This document shows positions 40,173 to 48,268 of a stretch of 64,000 nucleotides of DNA, piece after piece. The stretch is from Kineococcus sp. NBC_00420 (GTDB lineage: Bacteria; Actinomycetota; Actinomycetes; Actinomycetales; Kineococcaceae). Numbering within the stretch: position 1 is the first letter of the stretch; each line of letters begins with the position of its first letter. The stretch is taken from NCBI RefSeq assembly GCF_036021035.1, contig NZ_CP107930.1, positions 1,302,001-1,366,000 on the forward strand, in the 5' to 3' direction. The notes beneath the pieces are model-generated. The model searched no databases, had not been told where the DNA came from, and saw nothing but the letters and a program-made list of their open reading frames with translations. Position numbers and translations under genes: made by a program.

Positions 40173-41483
40173 CTAACCGTCGGCGTCGAGAGTGACAGGC
40201 ACGTCCATGGTCCGACCGTCCCTGCGGACGCTCAGGACCACCACTTCGCCGGGTTCCCGGGCCCGGATGTCCACGATGAGCTCGACCGCCACGGTCACCG
40301 GGCGACCGTCGATCGAGAGCACGACGTCGCCCGGTCGCAGGTCCGCGCGCTCTCCCGGACCACCGGCGGTGACGGCGCCCGCGGCGTCCACGATCTGCAC
40401 GCCCTCGCCGGTGTAGGAGTTGTCGAGGGACACGCCGATGATCGGGTGCACCGCCCGGCCGGTCCGGATGAGCTGCTCGGCCGTGCGGCGCGCCTGCTGC
40501 GAGGGGATCGAGAAGCCGAGGCCGATGCTGCCCGTCGTCGTCGCTCCGCCGGCGCCCGGCAGGCTGGCGATGGCGGAGTTGATGCCGACCACCTGACCCG
40601 TGGAGTTGAGCAACGGACCACCCGAGTTGCCGGGGTTGATCGCGGCGTCGGTCTGGATGGCCTGGATGTAGGAGGAGTCGCCGCCCCCGTCGCCTGCTGT
40701 GACCGGTCGGTTGAGCGCCGAGACGATCCCCTCGGTGACCGTCCCCTGGAGCCCCAGCGGGGCCCCCACGGCCACGACGGGGTCACCCACGACGACGCCC
40801 GTGGAGTCCCCGAAGGGCAGCGCCCGCAGGCCGGTGCGCTCGACGCGCACGACGGCGAGGTCGTAGGAGGTGTCGGCCCCGACGACGTCACCGCTCACCT
40901 GCACCCCGTCCTCGAAGACGACCGTCACGCCGTCGTCGAGCGCACCCGCGACGACGTGGTTGTTGGTGAGGATGAAGGTCCCCTGCCCGGCGGAGGTCTC
41001 GAGGACGAAGCCCGAACCGGTCCCGAAGCCGTCCTGGCCCTCGACCTGGAGGGCGACGACGCTGGGCAGCGCGGCCGCGGCGATCCCGGCGACGGACCCC
41101 GCGGGACGTTCGGTGCTGCCCGCCGACGGGGACGCGATCGCGACGCTGGGGTAGGTCGCGTCGGAGTCGGAGAGCTCGTCCTGCACCAACCCACCGGCGA
41201 AGCCACCGACCACGCCGAGGACCAGGACGGCACTGCCCGCCCCGATCCAGCGGGCGGGCGATCCACGTCGGGGAGCAGCTGCGGGCGGTGCGGTGTGGGG
41301 GTCCGAGGGAGCCTGCGGCGGGAAGGCGTCGTGCCCCGCCGGGGGCTGCCACCAGCCCTGCTCACCCGGGGTCGGGACGGGGCTCGTGGGTGGCCCCGAC
41401 CAGGGGTCGCGGGCGGGCGGGGGCTGGTGCGCCCCCTCCTGCGGTCGGTCCCAGCCACCCCAGGGTGGGGACGGGGTGGCCAT
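40173..41483 (-). CDS. htrA: HtrA/DegP-type membrane-anchored serine protease with PDZ domain
   Basis: The 436-residue protein has a Pro/Trp-rich cytoplasmic N-terminus (1-75), one span (about 80-100), a trypsin-like domain with His in LTNNHVVAG, Asp in TSYDLAVVRV and Ser in INPGNSGGPLL, and a C-terminal PDZ domain (GVSLDNSYTGEGVQI, DLRPGDVVLSIDGRPV). It degrades or refolds damaged proteins outside the membrane. Its ATG shares a base with the rseA stop (TGATG), so it is translationally coupled in the SigE operon. Confidence 0.93.
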   Translation of the reverse strand: MATPSPPWGGWDRPQEGAHQPPPARDPWSGPPTSPVPTPGEQGWWQPPAGHDAFPPQAPSDPHTAPPAAAPRRGSPARWIGAGSAVLVLGVVGGFAGGLVQDELSDSDATYPSVAIASPSAGSTERPAGSVAGIAAAALPSVVALQVEGQDGFGTGSGFVLETSAGQGTFILTNNHVVAGALDDGVTVVFEDGVQVSGDVVGADTSYDLAVVRVERTGLRALPFGDSTGVVVGDPVVAVGAPLGLQGTVTEGIVSALNRPVTAGDGGGDSSYIQAIQTDAAINPGNSGGPLLNSTGQVVGINSAIASLPGAGGATTTGSIGLGFSIPSQQARRTAEQLIRTGRAVHPIIGVSLDNSYTGEGVQIVDAAGAVTAGGPGERADLRPGDVVLSIDGRPVTVAVELIVDIRAREPGEVVVLSVRRDGRTMDVPVTLDADG

Positions 41484-42085
41484 CAGGGTGTGGCGTTCGC
41501 CGGTGCGCTCGCGCCGGGCGTCGTGCTCGCGCTCACCGAGGGGCTCACCGAGGGCACCTGGCGGCTCACGGGAACCTCCGACGGCGCGGCCGACGGCGTG
41601 GTGCGCAGTTCGGCGACGGGCGCCTGGGAGCTCCCCCCGGGCATCCCGCCCAGGACGAGGACCCCGACGATCCCCGCTCCGAGGAGGGAGAAGGTCCCGG
41701 CCAACGCGGCCGCCACGGGGCGACGGCGGGCGCGGCGGACGACCTCACGGGCACCGGGACCCCGCGATCCGGGGGTGCGACGGGCATCGGTGCGCGAGGG
41801 CGGGGCGACCCCGACGACGGGCCGGGCCGGCACGGCCATCGGCTTGTCGCGCGGGTGCAGCGGGCCGGAGGGCCCGCCGATGTCGAGCAGCCGGGTCACC
41901 AGGTCGTCGGACATCTGCGGGACGCCGAGGGCCTGGACCCGCGCCCGGACGAGGCGTTCGGTCTCGACGGCGTCGGCGCACTCGCTGCACCCGCGCAGGT
42001 GCTCCGCAGCACGGGCTTCGGCGTCCGCGGCGAGCCGACCGTCGACCAGCGGGCTGACCCGCGCGCCGAGGTGCGCTCCGCTCAC
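41483..42085 (-). CDS. rseA: Anti-sigma factor RseA (zinc-binding type)
   Basis: The 200-residue protein begins with a ZAS-type anti-sigma domain whose H-x3-C-x2-C motif is HLRGCSEC, followed by a single membrane span near residue 140 ([19 protein letters not shown]) and a Ser/Thr/Pro-rich external tail. It should bind and silence SigE. In mycobacteria RseA is soluble; a membrane-spanning form here would allow regulated proteolysis from outside, with HtrA encoded next door. The GTG start overlaps the sigE stop by 4 nt. Confidence 0.85.
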   Translation of the reverse strand: MSGAHLGARVSPLVDGRLAADAEARAAEHLRGCSECADAVETERLVRARVQALGVPQMSDDLVTRLLDIGGPSGPLHPRDKPMAVPARPVVGVAPPSRTDARRTPGSRGPGAREVVRRARRRPVAAALAGTFSLLGAGIVGVLVLGGMPGGSSQAPVAELRTTPSAAPSEVPVSRQVPSVSPSVSASTTPGASAPANATP

Positions 42086-42729
42086 GAGCCGTCCTCTCCG
42101 TAGGCGAACTGCGGCGCGCCCGGCGGGGTGGGCCGGGGAGCGCGGTGGGCGAGGGCGGCGCGCAGCTGGGCGCGACCCCGGTGGATGCGGGAGCGGACGG
42201 TGCCGAGCTTGACGCCCAGCGTCGCCGCGATCTCCTCGTAGGAGAGGCCCTCGATGTCGCAGAGGACGACGACGGCGCGGAAGTCCGGCGGCAGCGCGTC
42301 GAGCGCCTTCTGCACGTCGTCGTCGAGGTTGCGGTGCTCGAAGGCGCGCTCGGGACCGACGTCGGTGCTGGGCAGCTTGTCGTTGACGTCGTCCGCGAGC
42401 GCGTCGAAGCGGATGCGCTGCTTGCGCCGCACCTGATCCAGGAAGAGGTTGGTTGTGATCCGGTGCAGCCAGCCCTCGAACGTCCCGGGCTGGTAGTTCG
42501 ACAGCGAGCGGAACACGCGGACGAACACCTCCTGGGTGAGGTCCTCGGCGTCGTGCCGGTTCCCCGTCAGGCGGTAGGCCAGCCGGTAGACCCGGGCGGA
42601 GTGGTCGCGGACGACCTCCTCCCAGGTGGGGGGGACCCACGTCGAGGCCGCGGCCGACGGCGACAGCGCCGCCGGGTCGATCGCCGGTGGAACGGACCGC
42701 CCGGCGGTGTCGCCGGTGTCGTCGCTCAC
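42082..42729 (-). CDS. sigE: ECF sigma factor SigE
   Basis: The product (215 residues from the GTG at 42729) has region 2 [27 protein letters not shown] and region 4 [20 protein letters not shown] followed by [19 protein letters not shown]. It is the envelope-stress sigma factor with its anti-sigma gene overlapping. AGGAGGAAC precedes the GTG. An in-frame ATG at 42789 with a weaker ribosome site would add 20 residues; both lie downstream of the ECF promoter, so two forms may be made, as reported for mycobacterial SigE. Confidence 0.93.
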   Translation of the reverse strand: MSDDTGDTAGRSVPPAIDPAALSPSAAASTWVPPTWEEVVRDHSARVYRLAYRLTGNRHDAEDLTQEVFVRVFRSLSNYQPGTFEGWLHRITTNLFLDQVRRKQRIRFDALADDVNDKLPSTDVGPERAFEHRNLDDDVQKALDALPPDFRAVVVLCDIEGLSYEEIAATLGVKLGTVRSRIHRGRAQLRAALAHRAPRPTPPGAPQFAYGEDGS

Positions 42730-42857
42730 GGGGTTCCTCCTGGAACGGGCAGGGAAGGGGGCCGCGAACGGCACCGCCACTGCTCCCATGGTCTCCCACT
42801 CCTCACGCTCGAGCCAGTCGCCACCGGGACATCCATCCGGTCGGCGTCACAAGCTCC

Positions 42858-42883
42858 AACGGAGGTCTGACCTGCGCAGTTCC
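42858..42883 (-). promoter_or_regulatory. SigE-type ECF promoter for the sigE operon
   Basis: On the minus strand GGAAC (plus 42879-42883), a 17-bp spacer and CGTT (plus 42858-42861) match the consensus of mycobacterial SigE and other ECF promoters. It lies about 125 nt before the sigE GTG and would give positive autoregulation. Confidence 0.75.
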
Positions 42884-42979
42884 CACCCCACCCCTGGGCG
42901 GTGCCCTTCACCCGTCCTCCCCACTCTCGTGCACGGCGAGTTGCGGGGCGAGCACTCGGGGTGAGATCGCGGCGTGCAC

Positions 42980-42985
42980 TACATT
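42980..42985 (+). promoter_or_regulatory. -10 element (TACATT) for the O-methyltransferase gene, leaderless
   Basis: TACATT ends 6 nt before the GTG at 42992; this is why 42992 is preferred over an in-frame GTG at 42974. Confidence 0.55.
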
Positions 42986-42991
42986 GCGCAC

Positions 42992-43645
42992 GTGCCGACG
43001 CCCACGTCCCGCCCGCCCAAGCAGCCCGTCAGCTGGGCCTACACCGAGCAGTTCGTGCCCGAGGACGAGGTGCTGCAGCGGGCCCGTGCCCGCGCCGCCG
43101 ACCTGGGCGTCGACCCCGTCTCCCCCGGCGTCGCCGCGGTCCTGACCGTCCTGACCGCCGCGACCCGCGCCCGCACCGTCGTCGAGGTGGGCACCGGCAC
43201 CGGCGTCTCCACCATCAGCCTGCTCCGCGGCATGGGCGAGGACGGCGTCGTGACCACCATCGACTCCGACGGCGAGGCGCAGCGCGCCGCCCGGGAGACC
43301 GTGGCCGACGACGGGATCCGCCCCAACCGGGCCCGCCTCATCAACGGCCGCGCCCTCGAGGTGCTCCCCCGCCTCACCGACGGCGCCTACGACCTCGTCC
43401 TGCTCGACGGCGACGAGCGCGAGTACTCCGCCTACCTCGAGCAGGCCTTCCGCCTGCTGCGCCCCGGCGGCCTCCTCGTCGTCGACGACGCCCTCTGGCA
43501 CGGCCGGGTCACCGACCCGGCCGCCCGCGACGCCTCGACCGTCGCCCTGCGCGAGGTCGGGCGGACGGTCCTCGAGGACGGTCACTGGTACCCCTCGCTG
43601 CTGCCGACCGGCGACGGTCTGCTGCTCGCCGTCAAGCACGGCTGA
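42992..43645 (+). CDS. SAM-dependent O-methyltransferase
   Basis: The 217-residue protein belongs to the small cation-dependent O-methyltransferases: VVEVGTGTGVSTISLLRGM (SAM motif I), TIDSDGEAQ (acidic end of strand 2), YDLVLLDGDEREYSAYLEQA (metal-binding Asp) and GGLLVVDDALWHGRV. The acceptor is unknown. It is divergent from sigE across a 262-bp gap, matching Rv1220c/Rv1221. Confidence 0.88.
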   Translation: MPTPTSRPPKQPVSWAYTEQFVPEDEVLQRARARAADLGVDPVSPGVAAVLTVLTAATRARTVVEVGTGTGVSTISLLRGMGEDGVVTTIDSDGEAQRAARETVADDGIRPNRARLINGRALEVLPRLTDGAYDLVLLDGDEREYSAYLEQAFRLLRPGGLLVVDDALWHGRVTDPAARDASTVALREVGRTVLEDGHWYPSLLPTGDGLLLAVKHG

Positions 43646-43666
43646 CCGCCGCCGCGCCAGGGTTGC

Positions 43667-45211
43667 TCAGGCGCGCGCGAGGCCTTCCAGCCACTCCACG
43701 AGCAGCCGCGCACCGAACCCCGTCGCCCCGCGCGTGACCTCGTGCTCGTTGCCGTCGGCCCGCCCGGTCCCGGCGATGTCGAGGTGGGCCCAGCGCCGCT
43801 CACCGACGAAGGGGCGCAGGAACAGCGCCGCGATGATCGCGCCCGCGCCGAGGCCGGGGGTCGTGGAGACCTGACGGGCGTCGGCGAGGTCGGAGGCGAT
43901 CGCCGGCAGGTAGTCGTCCACGAGGGGCATCCGCCACACCCGCTCGCCGGTGCCCTCGGCCGCGGCCGACAGCTCGGCCGCGAGGGCGTCGTCGCTCGCG
44001 AAGAGCGCGGCGTGCCGCTTGCCGAGGGCGAGGCCGGCCGCACCGGTGAGGGTCGCGATGTCGACGATCACGTCGGGGTCCAGGGTCGCGTCGGCGTAGG
44101 CCATCGCGTCGGCGAGGACCATGCGGCCCTCGGCGTCGGTGTTGTTCACCTCGGTGGTGCGCCCGCCGTAGTGCCTCACGACGTCGCCCGGTCGGTAGGA
44201 GGAGGCCCCGAGGGCGTTCTCCGCCAGCGCCAGCAGGCCCGTGACCCTGATCGGGAGCTTCAGCGCCGCGACGGCCGCGACGGCCGCCAGCACGGCGGCC
44301 GAGCCGGCCATGTCCGTCTTCATGGCGACCATCGACTCGCGGGGTTTGAGGCCCAGGCCACCGGTGTCGAAGGTGATCCCCTTGCCGACCAGCACGACGT
44401 GCGGGACGCCGGCGCGGGCGCGGGGCGTCCAGCCGACCTGCACCAGCGCGGGGTCGGAGGCGGAGCCCGCACCGACGGCGACGAGCCCCCCGAACCCCTC
44501 GCGGCGCAGCCGGTCGACGTCGCGGACCTCGACCTTCAGACGCAGCGGGGCGGCGACCTCGTGCACCTGCGCGACCATCCACGCGGGGTCCTTGAGGTTC
44601 GACGGGGTCGCGGCGAGGTCGCGGGTCAGGATCGTCGCGCCCGCGGTCACCTCGGCGTGCCGGACGTCGGCCACGGCGACCTCGCCGAGCAGGACCAGCC
44701 GGCGCACGGGGGCCTCGGCCGCGGCCTTGCGGCCCGTCACGGGAGGCGAGTACGAGGCGAGCAGGAAGCCCTCGACGAACGCCCGCGTGCCGGCCGACCC
44801 GACGCCGTCCGCGAGCGTCGTCGCGACGTCACCGGTGCTCGCGGCGCGGGCGAGCGCCGCCCCGCTGCGTCGCAGGGAGGTGGTGGAGGAGTCCCCGACA
44901 CCGACGACGACCAGCCGCTGCGGGCTGCCCTCGGGGGCGGGGACGGGCAGGCGGGTCGTGGTCGCCGCCTTGCCGCTGACCTTCTCGGCAGCGCAGAGCG
45001 CGGTCAGGTCGATGCCGTACCGGACAGCGGCGTCGGCGGCGCCGGGACGCGGCTGCAGCGGTGCGTCGTCCCCCTCACCGGGGGCGACGGCCACGGCCAG
45101 GACGCTCACCCCGGACAGGTCGGCCGAGATCAGGGTGCCGCGGCGCACCTCGACGACGGGTGGGGTCCAGCGCCGCACGTCGGGGGCGGCGGAGGTGGTC
45201 GGCGTGCTCAC
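43667..45211 (-). CDS. pepA: Leucyl aminopeptidase (M17, PepA)
   Basis: The 514-residue protein has the M17 dinuclear zinc site: VGKGITFDTGGLGLKP, MKTDMAGSAAVL and NTDAEGRMVLADAMAYA, with the conserved Lys and Arg. The N-terminal domain (macro-like) is present. It trims N-terminal residues of peptides in the cytosol. The GTG start gives VSTPTTSAAPDV. It converges with the O-methyltransferase gene 21 bp away. Confidence 0.93.
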   Translation of the reverse strand: MSTPTTSAAPDVRRWTPPVVEVRRGTLISADLSGVSVLAVAVAPGEGDDAPLQPRPGAADAAVRYGIDLTALCAAEKVSGKAATTTRLPVPAPEGSPQRLVVVGVGDSSTTSLRRSGAALARAASTGDVATTLADGVGSAGTRAFVEGFLLASYSPPVTGRKAAAEAPVRRLVLLGEVAVADVRHAEVTAGATILTRDLAATPSNLKDPAWMVAQVHEVAAPLRLKVEVRDVDRLRREGFGGLVAVGAGSASDPALVQVGWTPRARAGVPHVVLVGKGITFDTGGLGLKPRESMVAMKTDMAGSAAVLAAVAAVAALKLPIRVTGLLALAENALGASSYRPGDVVRHYGGRTTEVNNTDAEGRMVLADAMAYADATLDPDVIVDIATLTGAAGLALGKRHAALFASDDALAAELSAAAEGTGERVWRMPLVDDYLPAIASDLADARQVSTTPGLGAGAIIAALFLRPFVGERRWAHLDIAGTGRADGNEHEVTRGATGFGARLLVEWLEGLARA

Positions 45212-45251
45212 GGTGTCGTCCTGACTCTCGTGCGGCGATCTGGTGCTGGAC

Positions 45252-45288
45252 GACGCGGGGCGGGCACCCCTGGTGCCCGCCCCGCGTC
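45252..45288 (-). terminator. Perfect 17-bp hairpin terminator after the DUF3117 gene
   Basis: Arms 45252-45268 and 45272-45288 are fully complementary with a CCT loop. It lies 6 nt after the DUF3117 stop and before the pepA start, insulating the two genes. Confidence 0.75.
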
Positions 45289-45294
45289 CGTGCC

Positions 45295-45462
45295 TCAGCC
45301 CACGACCGAGGTGATGGCCTCTCCGAGGGCTTTGGCTTCGTCGGGCGTCATCTCGACCACGAGACGACCACCGCCTTCCAGCGGCATGCGAAGGACGATG
45401 CCGCGCCCTTCCTTGGTGACCTCCAGCGGACCGTCCCCGGTCCTCGGCTTCATGGCCGCCAT
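45295..45462 (-). CDS. DUF3117 small protein
   Basis: The 55-residue protein (MAAMKPRTGDGPLEV...) matches DUF3117, a highly conserved actinobacterial family: GIVLRMPLEGGGRLVVEM and DEAKALGEAI. It is a compact beta-rich domain of unknown function. The ATG has a GAGGGAG ribosome site. In M. tuberculosis it is Rv1211, in the same relative neighbourhood. Confidence 0.9.
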   Translation of the reverse strand: MAAMKPRTGDGPLEVTKEGRGIVLRMPLEGGGRLVVEMTPDEAKALGEAITSVVG

Positions 45463-45619
45463 TGGCGTGCTCCCTCTCGTCGTCTCGTGCTCGCGCCGGG
45501 CCCGCGGCCGGGTGCTGCGGTCGGCGTGTAGGCGTCCATCATCCCCCACCGGGACCCCCTGGTGGGCGCAGGGGCTCACCGGTGATCTCGGGGCCACCCG
45601 GGCGCTGCGGGGACGACGA

Positions 45620-46861
45620 TCACGGTGGCCAGTCGGCGGGGGGCGAGAACCGCCACAGCCAGGCGATCCAGACCACCTGCAGGGCAAGGGAACAGACGAC
45701 CCAGGCGCGCAGGACGGGGCGGCTGCGGGGCCGGAGCGCGACCAGGCCGCCGAGGGGGAAGAGGAAGATCAGGTAGCGGAAGAGACTGGTGAACGGGTCC
45801 AGGACGAGGAGCAGGTAGCCGACGTAGGCCAGGCACCACGCCCGCAGCTCGGGGCCCAGGACGGCGGTGCGTCGCGAGAGCAGCCACGCCGCGTAGCCGA
45901 GCACCCCGGCGACCAGCAGCAGCGGCCCCGCGTGGTCGCCGAGGACGTACTGCGAGATCCCCCACCACGGCTTGAGGAACTCGACCTGCCCCCCGACCCG
46001 CCAGGCCCCCATCGTCGCCGTGTAGGCGTCGAGGCGGTGGGCGATCCGCCCGGCGGCGAGGGGCCACAGCAGACCCGCCGCACCGGAGGCGGCCAGCAGC
46101 ACCAGGCACCGCAGCGCCTCCCGACCACCGAGCACCGCACCGGCCCGACGACCCCGCCACCCGCGCACCGCGAGGTGCACCACGACGACGACCGACAACG
46201 GCACGGCGACGGGCCTGGTCACCCCGAGCAGCAGGGCGACCAGGACGGCGGGCAGGTACCGCCTGCGTTGCAGGCAGCCCAGGAAGACGACGAGCAGCGC
46301 GAGCGCGGGCCCCTCGGTGTAGGGCACCTGGAAGACCAGCGCCGTCGGGGAGACGCAGAACAGCACGGCGGCGCTCCAGGCTCCGCGGCGGGCCACCGCC
46401 GGCGTGCTCCGCTCGCCCAGCGCCCGCAGGACGAGGGTGTGCACCCCGACCGCGGCGACCGCCCCCGCCACCAGCGACACGATCGAGCCGGCCCAGGTGA
46501 AGGGCAGGCCGAGCAGCATGGGCAGCCGGGCCAGGAAGGGCGCCAGCGGGTAGAAGGCCAGCGCCGACTGCTGGACGTCGCCGGTGGCCCCCAGGGGCAC
46601 CGCGCTCGGGTACCCCGTCTCGGCGATCCGGCGGTACCAGGTGGCGTCCCACAGCCCGAGCATGTCGCCGTAGCCGGGGTGCGCGGGCGTCCAGGTGCTG
46701 GCCACCTGGAAGCGGGCGACCTCCGCGAGGACGATCGCGGAGAACACCCGGGCCAGCGCGTAGACGACGAGGACCCGCACCGCCGGCGGCGAGCGCAACC
46801 AGGCCAGCAGCAGCCGGGTCCGCAGTCCGAGCCTCTGGGCGGGGACGGCGGCAGCGGTCAC
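45620..46861 (-). CDS. Multi-span mannosyltransferase-like membrane protein (PIG-V/GT-C type)
   Basis: The 413-residue protein has about 9-10 spans and an early extracytoplasmic loop with an acidic motif, MLGLWDATWYRRIAETGYP, typical of GT-C transferases related to PIG-V, which use polyprenyl-phosphate sugar donors. A conserved QSALAFYPLAPFLARLP follows. It probably mannosylates a lipid or cell-wall glycan. The GTG start overlaps the SRPBCC gene by 4 nt, so it ends the dapE-led overlapping run. Donor and acceptor are unknown. Confidence 0.78.
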   Translation of the reverse strand: MTAAAVPAQRLGLRTRLLLAWLRSPPAVRVLVVYALARVFSAIVLAEVARFQVASTWTPAHPGYGDMLGLWDATWYRRIAETGYPSAVPLGATGDVQQSALAFYPLAPFLARLPMLLGLPFTWAGSIVSLVAGAVAAVGVHTLVLRALGERSTPAVARRGAWSAAVLFCVSPTALVFQVPYTEGPALALLVVFLGCLQRRRYLPAVLVALLLGVTRPVAVPLSVVVVVHLAVRGWRGRRAGAVLGGREALRCLVLLAASGAAGLLWPLAAGRIAHRLDAYTATMGAWRVGGQVEFLKPWWGISQYVLGDHAGPLLLVAGVLGYAAWLLSRRTAVLGPELRAWCLAYVGYLLLVLDPFTSLFRYLIFLFPLGGLVALRPRSRPVLRAWVVCSLALQVVWIAWLWRFSPPADWPP

Positions 46862-47361
46862 GAAGGACCCGACAGGTCCTCGCGGGCCGCTCGGAGCACG
46901 AGCTCGAAGGCGGCGCGGCCGACCAGGGCGGGGATCGGCCCACCGCAGGCGACGAGCAGCCCCAGACCCCGCGGGCGGACGACGATGTGCTCGGTCCACT
47001 CGACCTGCACCTGCCCGCGGTCGGCGGCCGCGGACACGACGATCTCGACCGTGCCGCCGAACACGTCACCGGTCTTGACGATGGAGACCCGACCCGGTCG
47101 GTCCGCGTCCGGCGCCTGCCACGCCACGACCTCCATCGGGTCGACCAGGACGATCGGCCCGAGCGTCGTGGTGCCGACGAAGCGCTCCCCCACCACACCG
47201 ACGGGTCCACCCTCGGGGCGGGCCACGACGGTCGAGGGGACCCACGCGGTCTGGCGGGGCCAGTCGGTGAGGACGTCGAAGACGTGCCGGACCCGGCCGG
47301 TGACGACCACCCGGGAGGTGAAGTCGATCGTGCGGGGGGTCAGTCCTCGACGCTTCGCCAC
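46858..47361 (-). CDS. SRPBCC (START-like) domain protein
   Basis: The 167-residue protein has the helix-grip fold pattern of polyketide-cyclase/START-like proteins: VVVTGRVRHVFDVLTDWPRQ at the start, a mid-sheet FVGTTTLGPIVLVD and a long C-terminal helix (FELVLRAAREDLSG). It would bind a hydrophobic ligand, possibly a lipid carrier. It is sandwiched between a DivIVA-like protein (22-bp overlap) and a membrane glycosyltransferase (4-bp overlap), so a role in envelope building is plausible. Confidence 0.78.
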   Translation of the reverse strand: MAKRRGLTPRTIDFTSRVVVTGRVRHVFDVLTDWPRQTAWVPSTVVARPEGGPVGVVGERFVGTTTLGPIVLVDPMEVVAWQAPDADRPGRVSIVKTGDVFGGTVEIVVSAAADRGQVQVEWTEHIVVRPRGLGLLVACGGPIPALVGRAAFELVLRAAREDLSGPS

Positions 47362-47621
47362 GCGGCCAGCTCCTCGTCTCGTTCTCGGATCTCCTCGCGC
47401 AGCCGGTCCAGGACGGCGTCGACCTCGTCCATGCGGTACCCGCGGACGCCCAGCGAGAAGCGGACGGCGTCGACGTCGGTGGCCAGGACCGGCCCTTCGG
47501 GCAGGCCGCGGTAGGGCCGGGTGGAGGTGGCGGGAGCCATCCCGCCGCTGATCCGGCCGGCGACGACGGCCACCACGACACCGAGGACGAGCAGCACCAG
47601 GACCAGCAGCACCAGCGTCAC
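47340..47621 (-). CDS. Small membrane protein with DivIVA-type motif
   Basis: The 93-residue protein has one N-terminal span (TLVLLVLVLLVLGVVVAVVAG), a Pro-rich linker and a C-terminal DivIVA-like element, FSLGVRGYRMDEVDAVLDRL followed by a charged coiled coil. GYRMDEVD is the membrane-curvature/coiled-coil signature seen in DivIVA-domain proteins. It may mark the cell pole or septum. It overlaps its neighbours on both sides in the dapE run. Confidence 0.82.
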   Translation of the reverse strand: MTLVLLVLVLLVLGVVVAVVAGRISGGMAPATSTRPYRGLPEGPVLATDVDAVRFSLGVRGYRMDEVDAVLDRLREEIRERDEELAAWRSVED

Positions 47622-48268
47622 GACGGGCCTCCCCCGGTCGGGGACTCCCGCCGGTCCTCGCCCGGCTGGCTGGGGAAGTCCACGAAGGTGCCCACGATCT
47701 CGGAGCTCGGCAGCGACACCCGCTCGCGCGGGGCCTGCTCGAGGTGCTCCAGGGCGGCCAGCGGGTCGTCGGTCCAGAGGATGCAGTCGAAGACGAGCGG
47801 ACGGGCGAAACCGGTCGCCACGAGTCCCTCGAGCCAGGTCCGCAACCCCGCGTAGTGCCCGCCGGAGTCCAGCACCGCCAGGGGTTTGGTGTGCAGGCCG
47901 ATGGTCCGCGCGACCCAGATCTCGAAGAGTTCCTCGAGCGTGCCCAGCCCGCCGGGCAGGACGACGAACGCGTCGGCGCGGGCGTCCATCTGCGCCTTGC
48001 GCTGGCGCATGTCGTCGGTGACGACGAGTTCGCTCAGCCCCTCGGGCGGGAGTTCGAGGTCCATGAGCGCCTGCGGCATGACCCCGGTGGTCCGGGCCCC
48101 CGCGGCCCGGGCCGCGGCCTCGGCCGCCCCCATGACGGAGGTGCCGCCCCCGCCGTAGACGAGGTCGTGCCCGCGTTCCCCGATGAGCCTCCCGACGGTC
48201 GCGGCGAGTTCGACGTGCGCAGGGTCGATGCCCCCGGACGCACTGCCGTACAAGCAGATCGTGCTCAC
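47618..48268 (-). CDS. LOG-family phosphoribohydrolase (TIGR00730)
   Basis: The 216-residue Rossmann protein carries LVYGGGGTSVMGAAEAA and the LOG signature PGGLGTLEELFEIW. Such enzymes release free adenine-type bases from N6-modified AMP (cytokinin activation) or other nucleotides. In M. tuberculosis Rv1205 makes cytokinin; the same context (next to dapE) is present here. The GTG at 48268 overlaps the dapE stop by 4 nt. Confidence 0.9.
   Translation of the reverse strand: MSTICLYGSASGGIDPAHVELAATVGRLIGERGHDLVYGGGGTSVMGAAEAAARAAGARTTGVMPQALMDLELPPEGLSELVVTDDMRQRKAQMDARADAFVVLPGGLGTLEELFEIWVARTIGLHTKPLAVLDSGGHYAGLRTWLEGLVATGFARPLVFDCILWTDDPLAALEHLEQAPRERVSLPSSEIVGTFVDFPSQPGEDRRESPTGGGPS

Noticed and set aside
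42974-42991. Earlier GTG start for the O-methyltransferase
   Set aside because: It would lie before the TACATT hexamer, so it is probably not transcribed.
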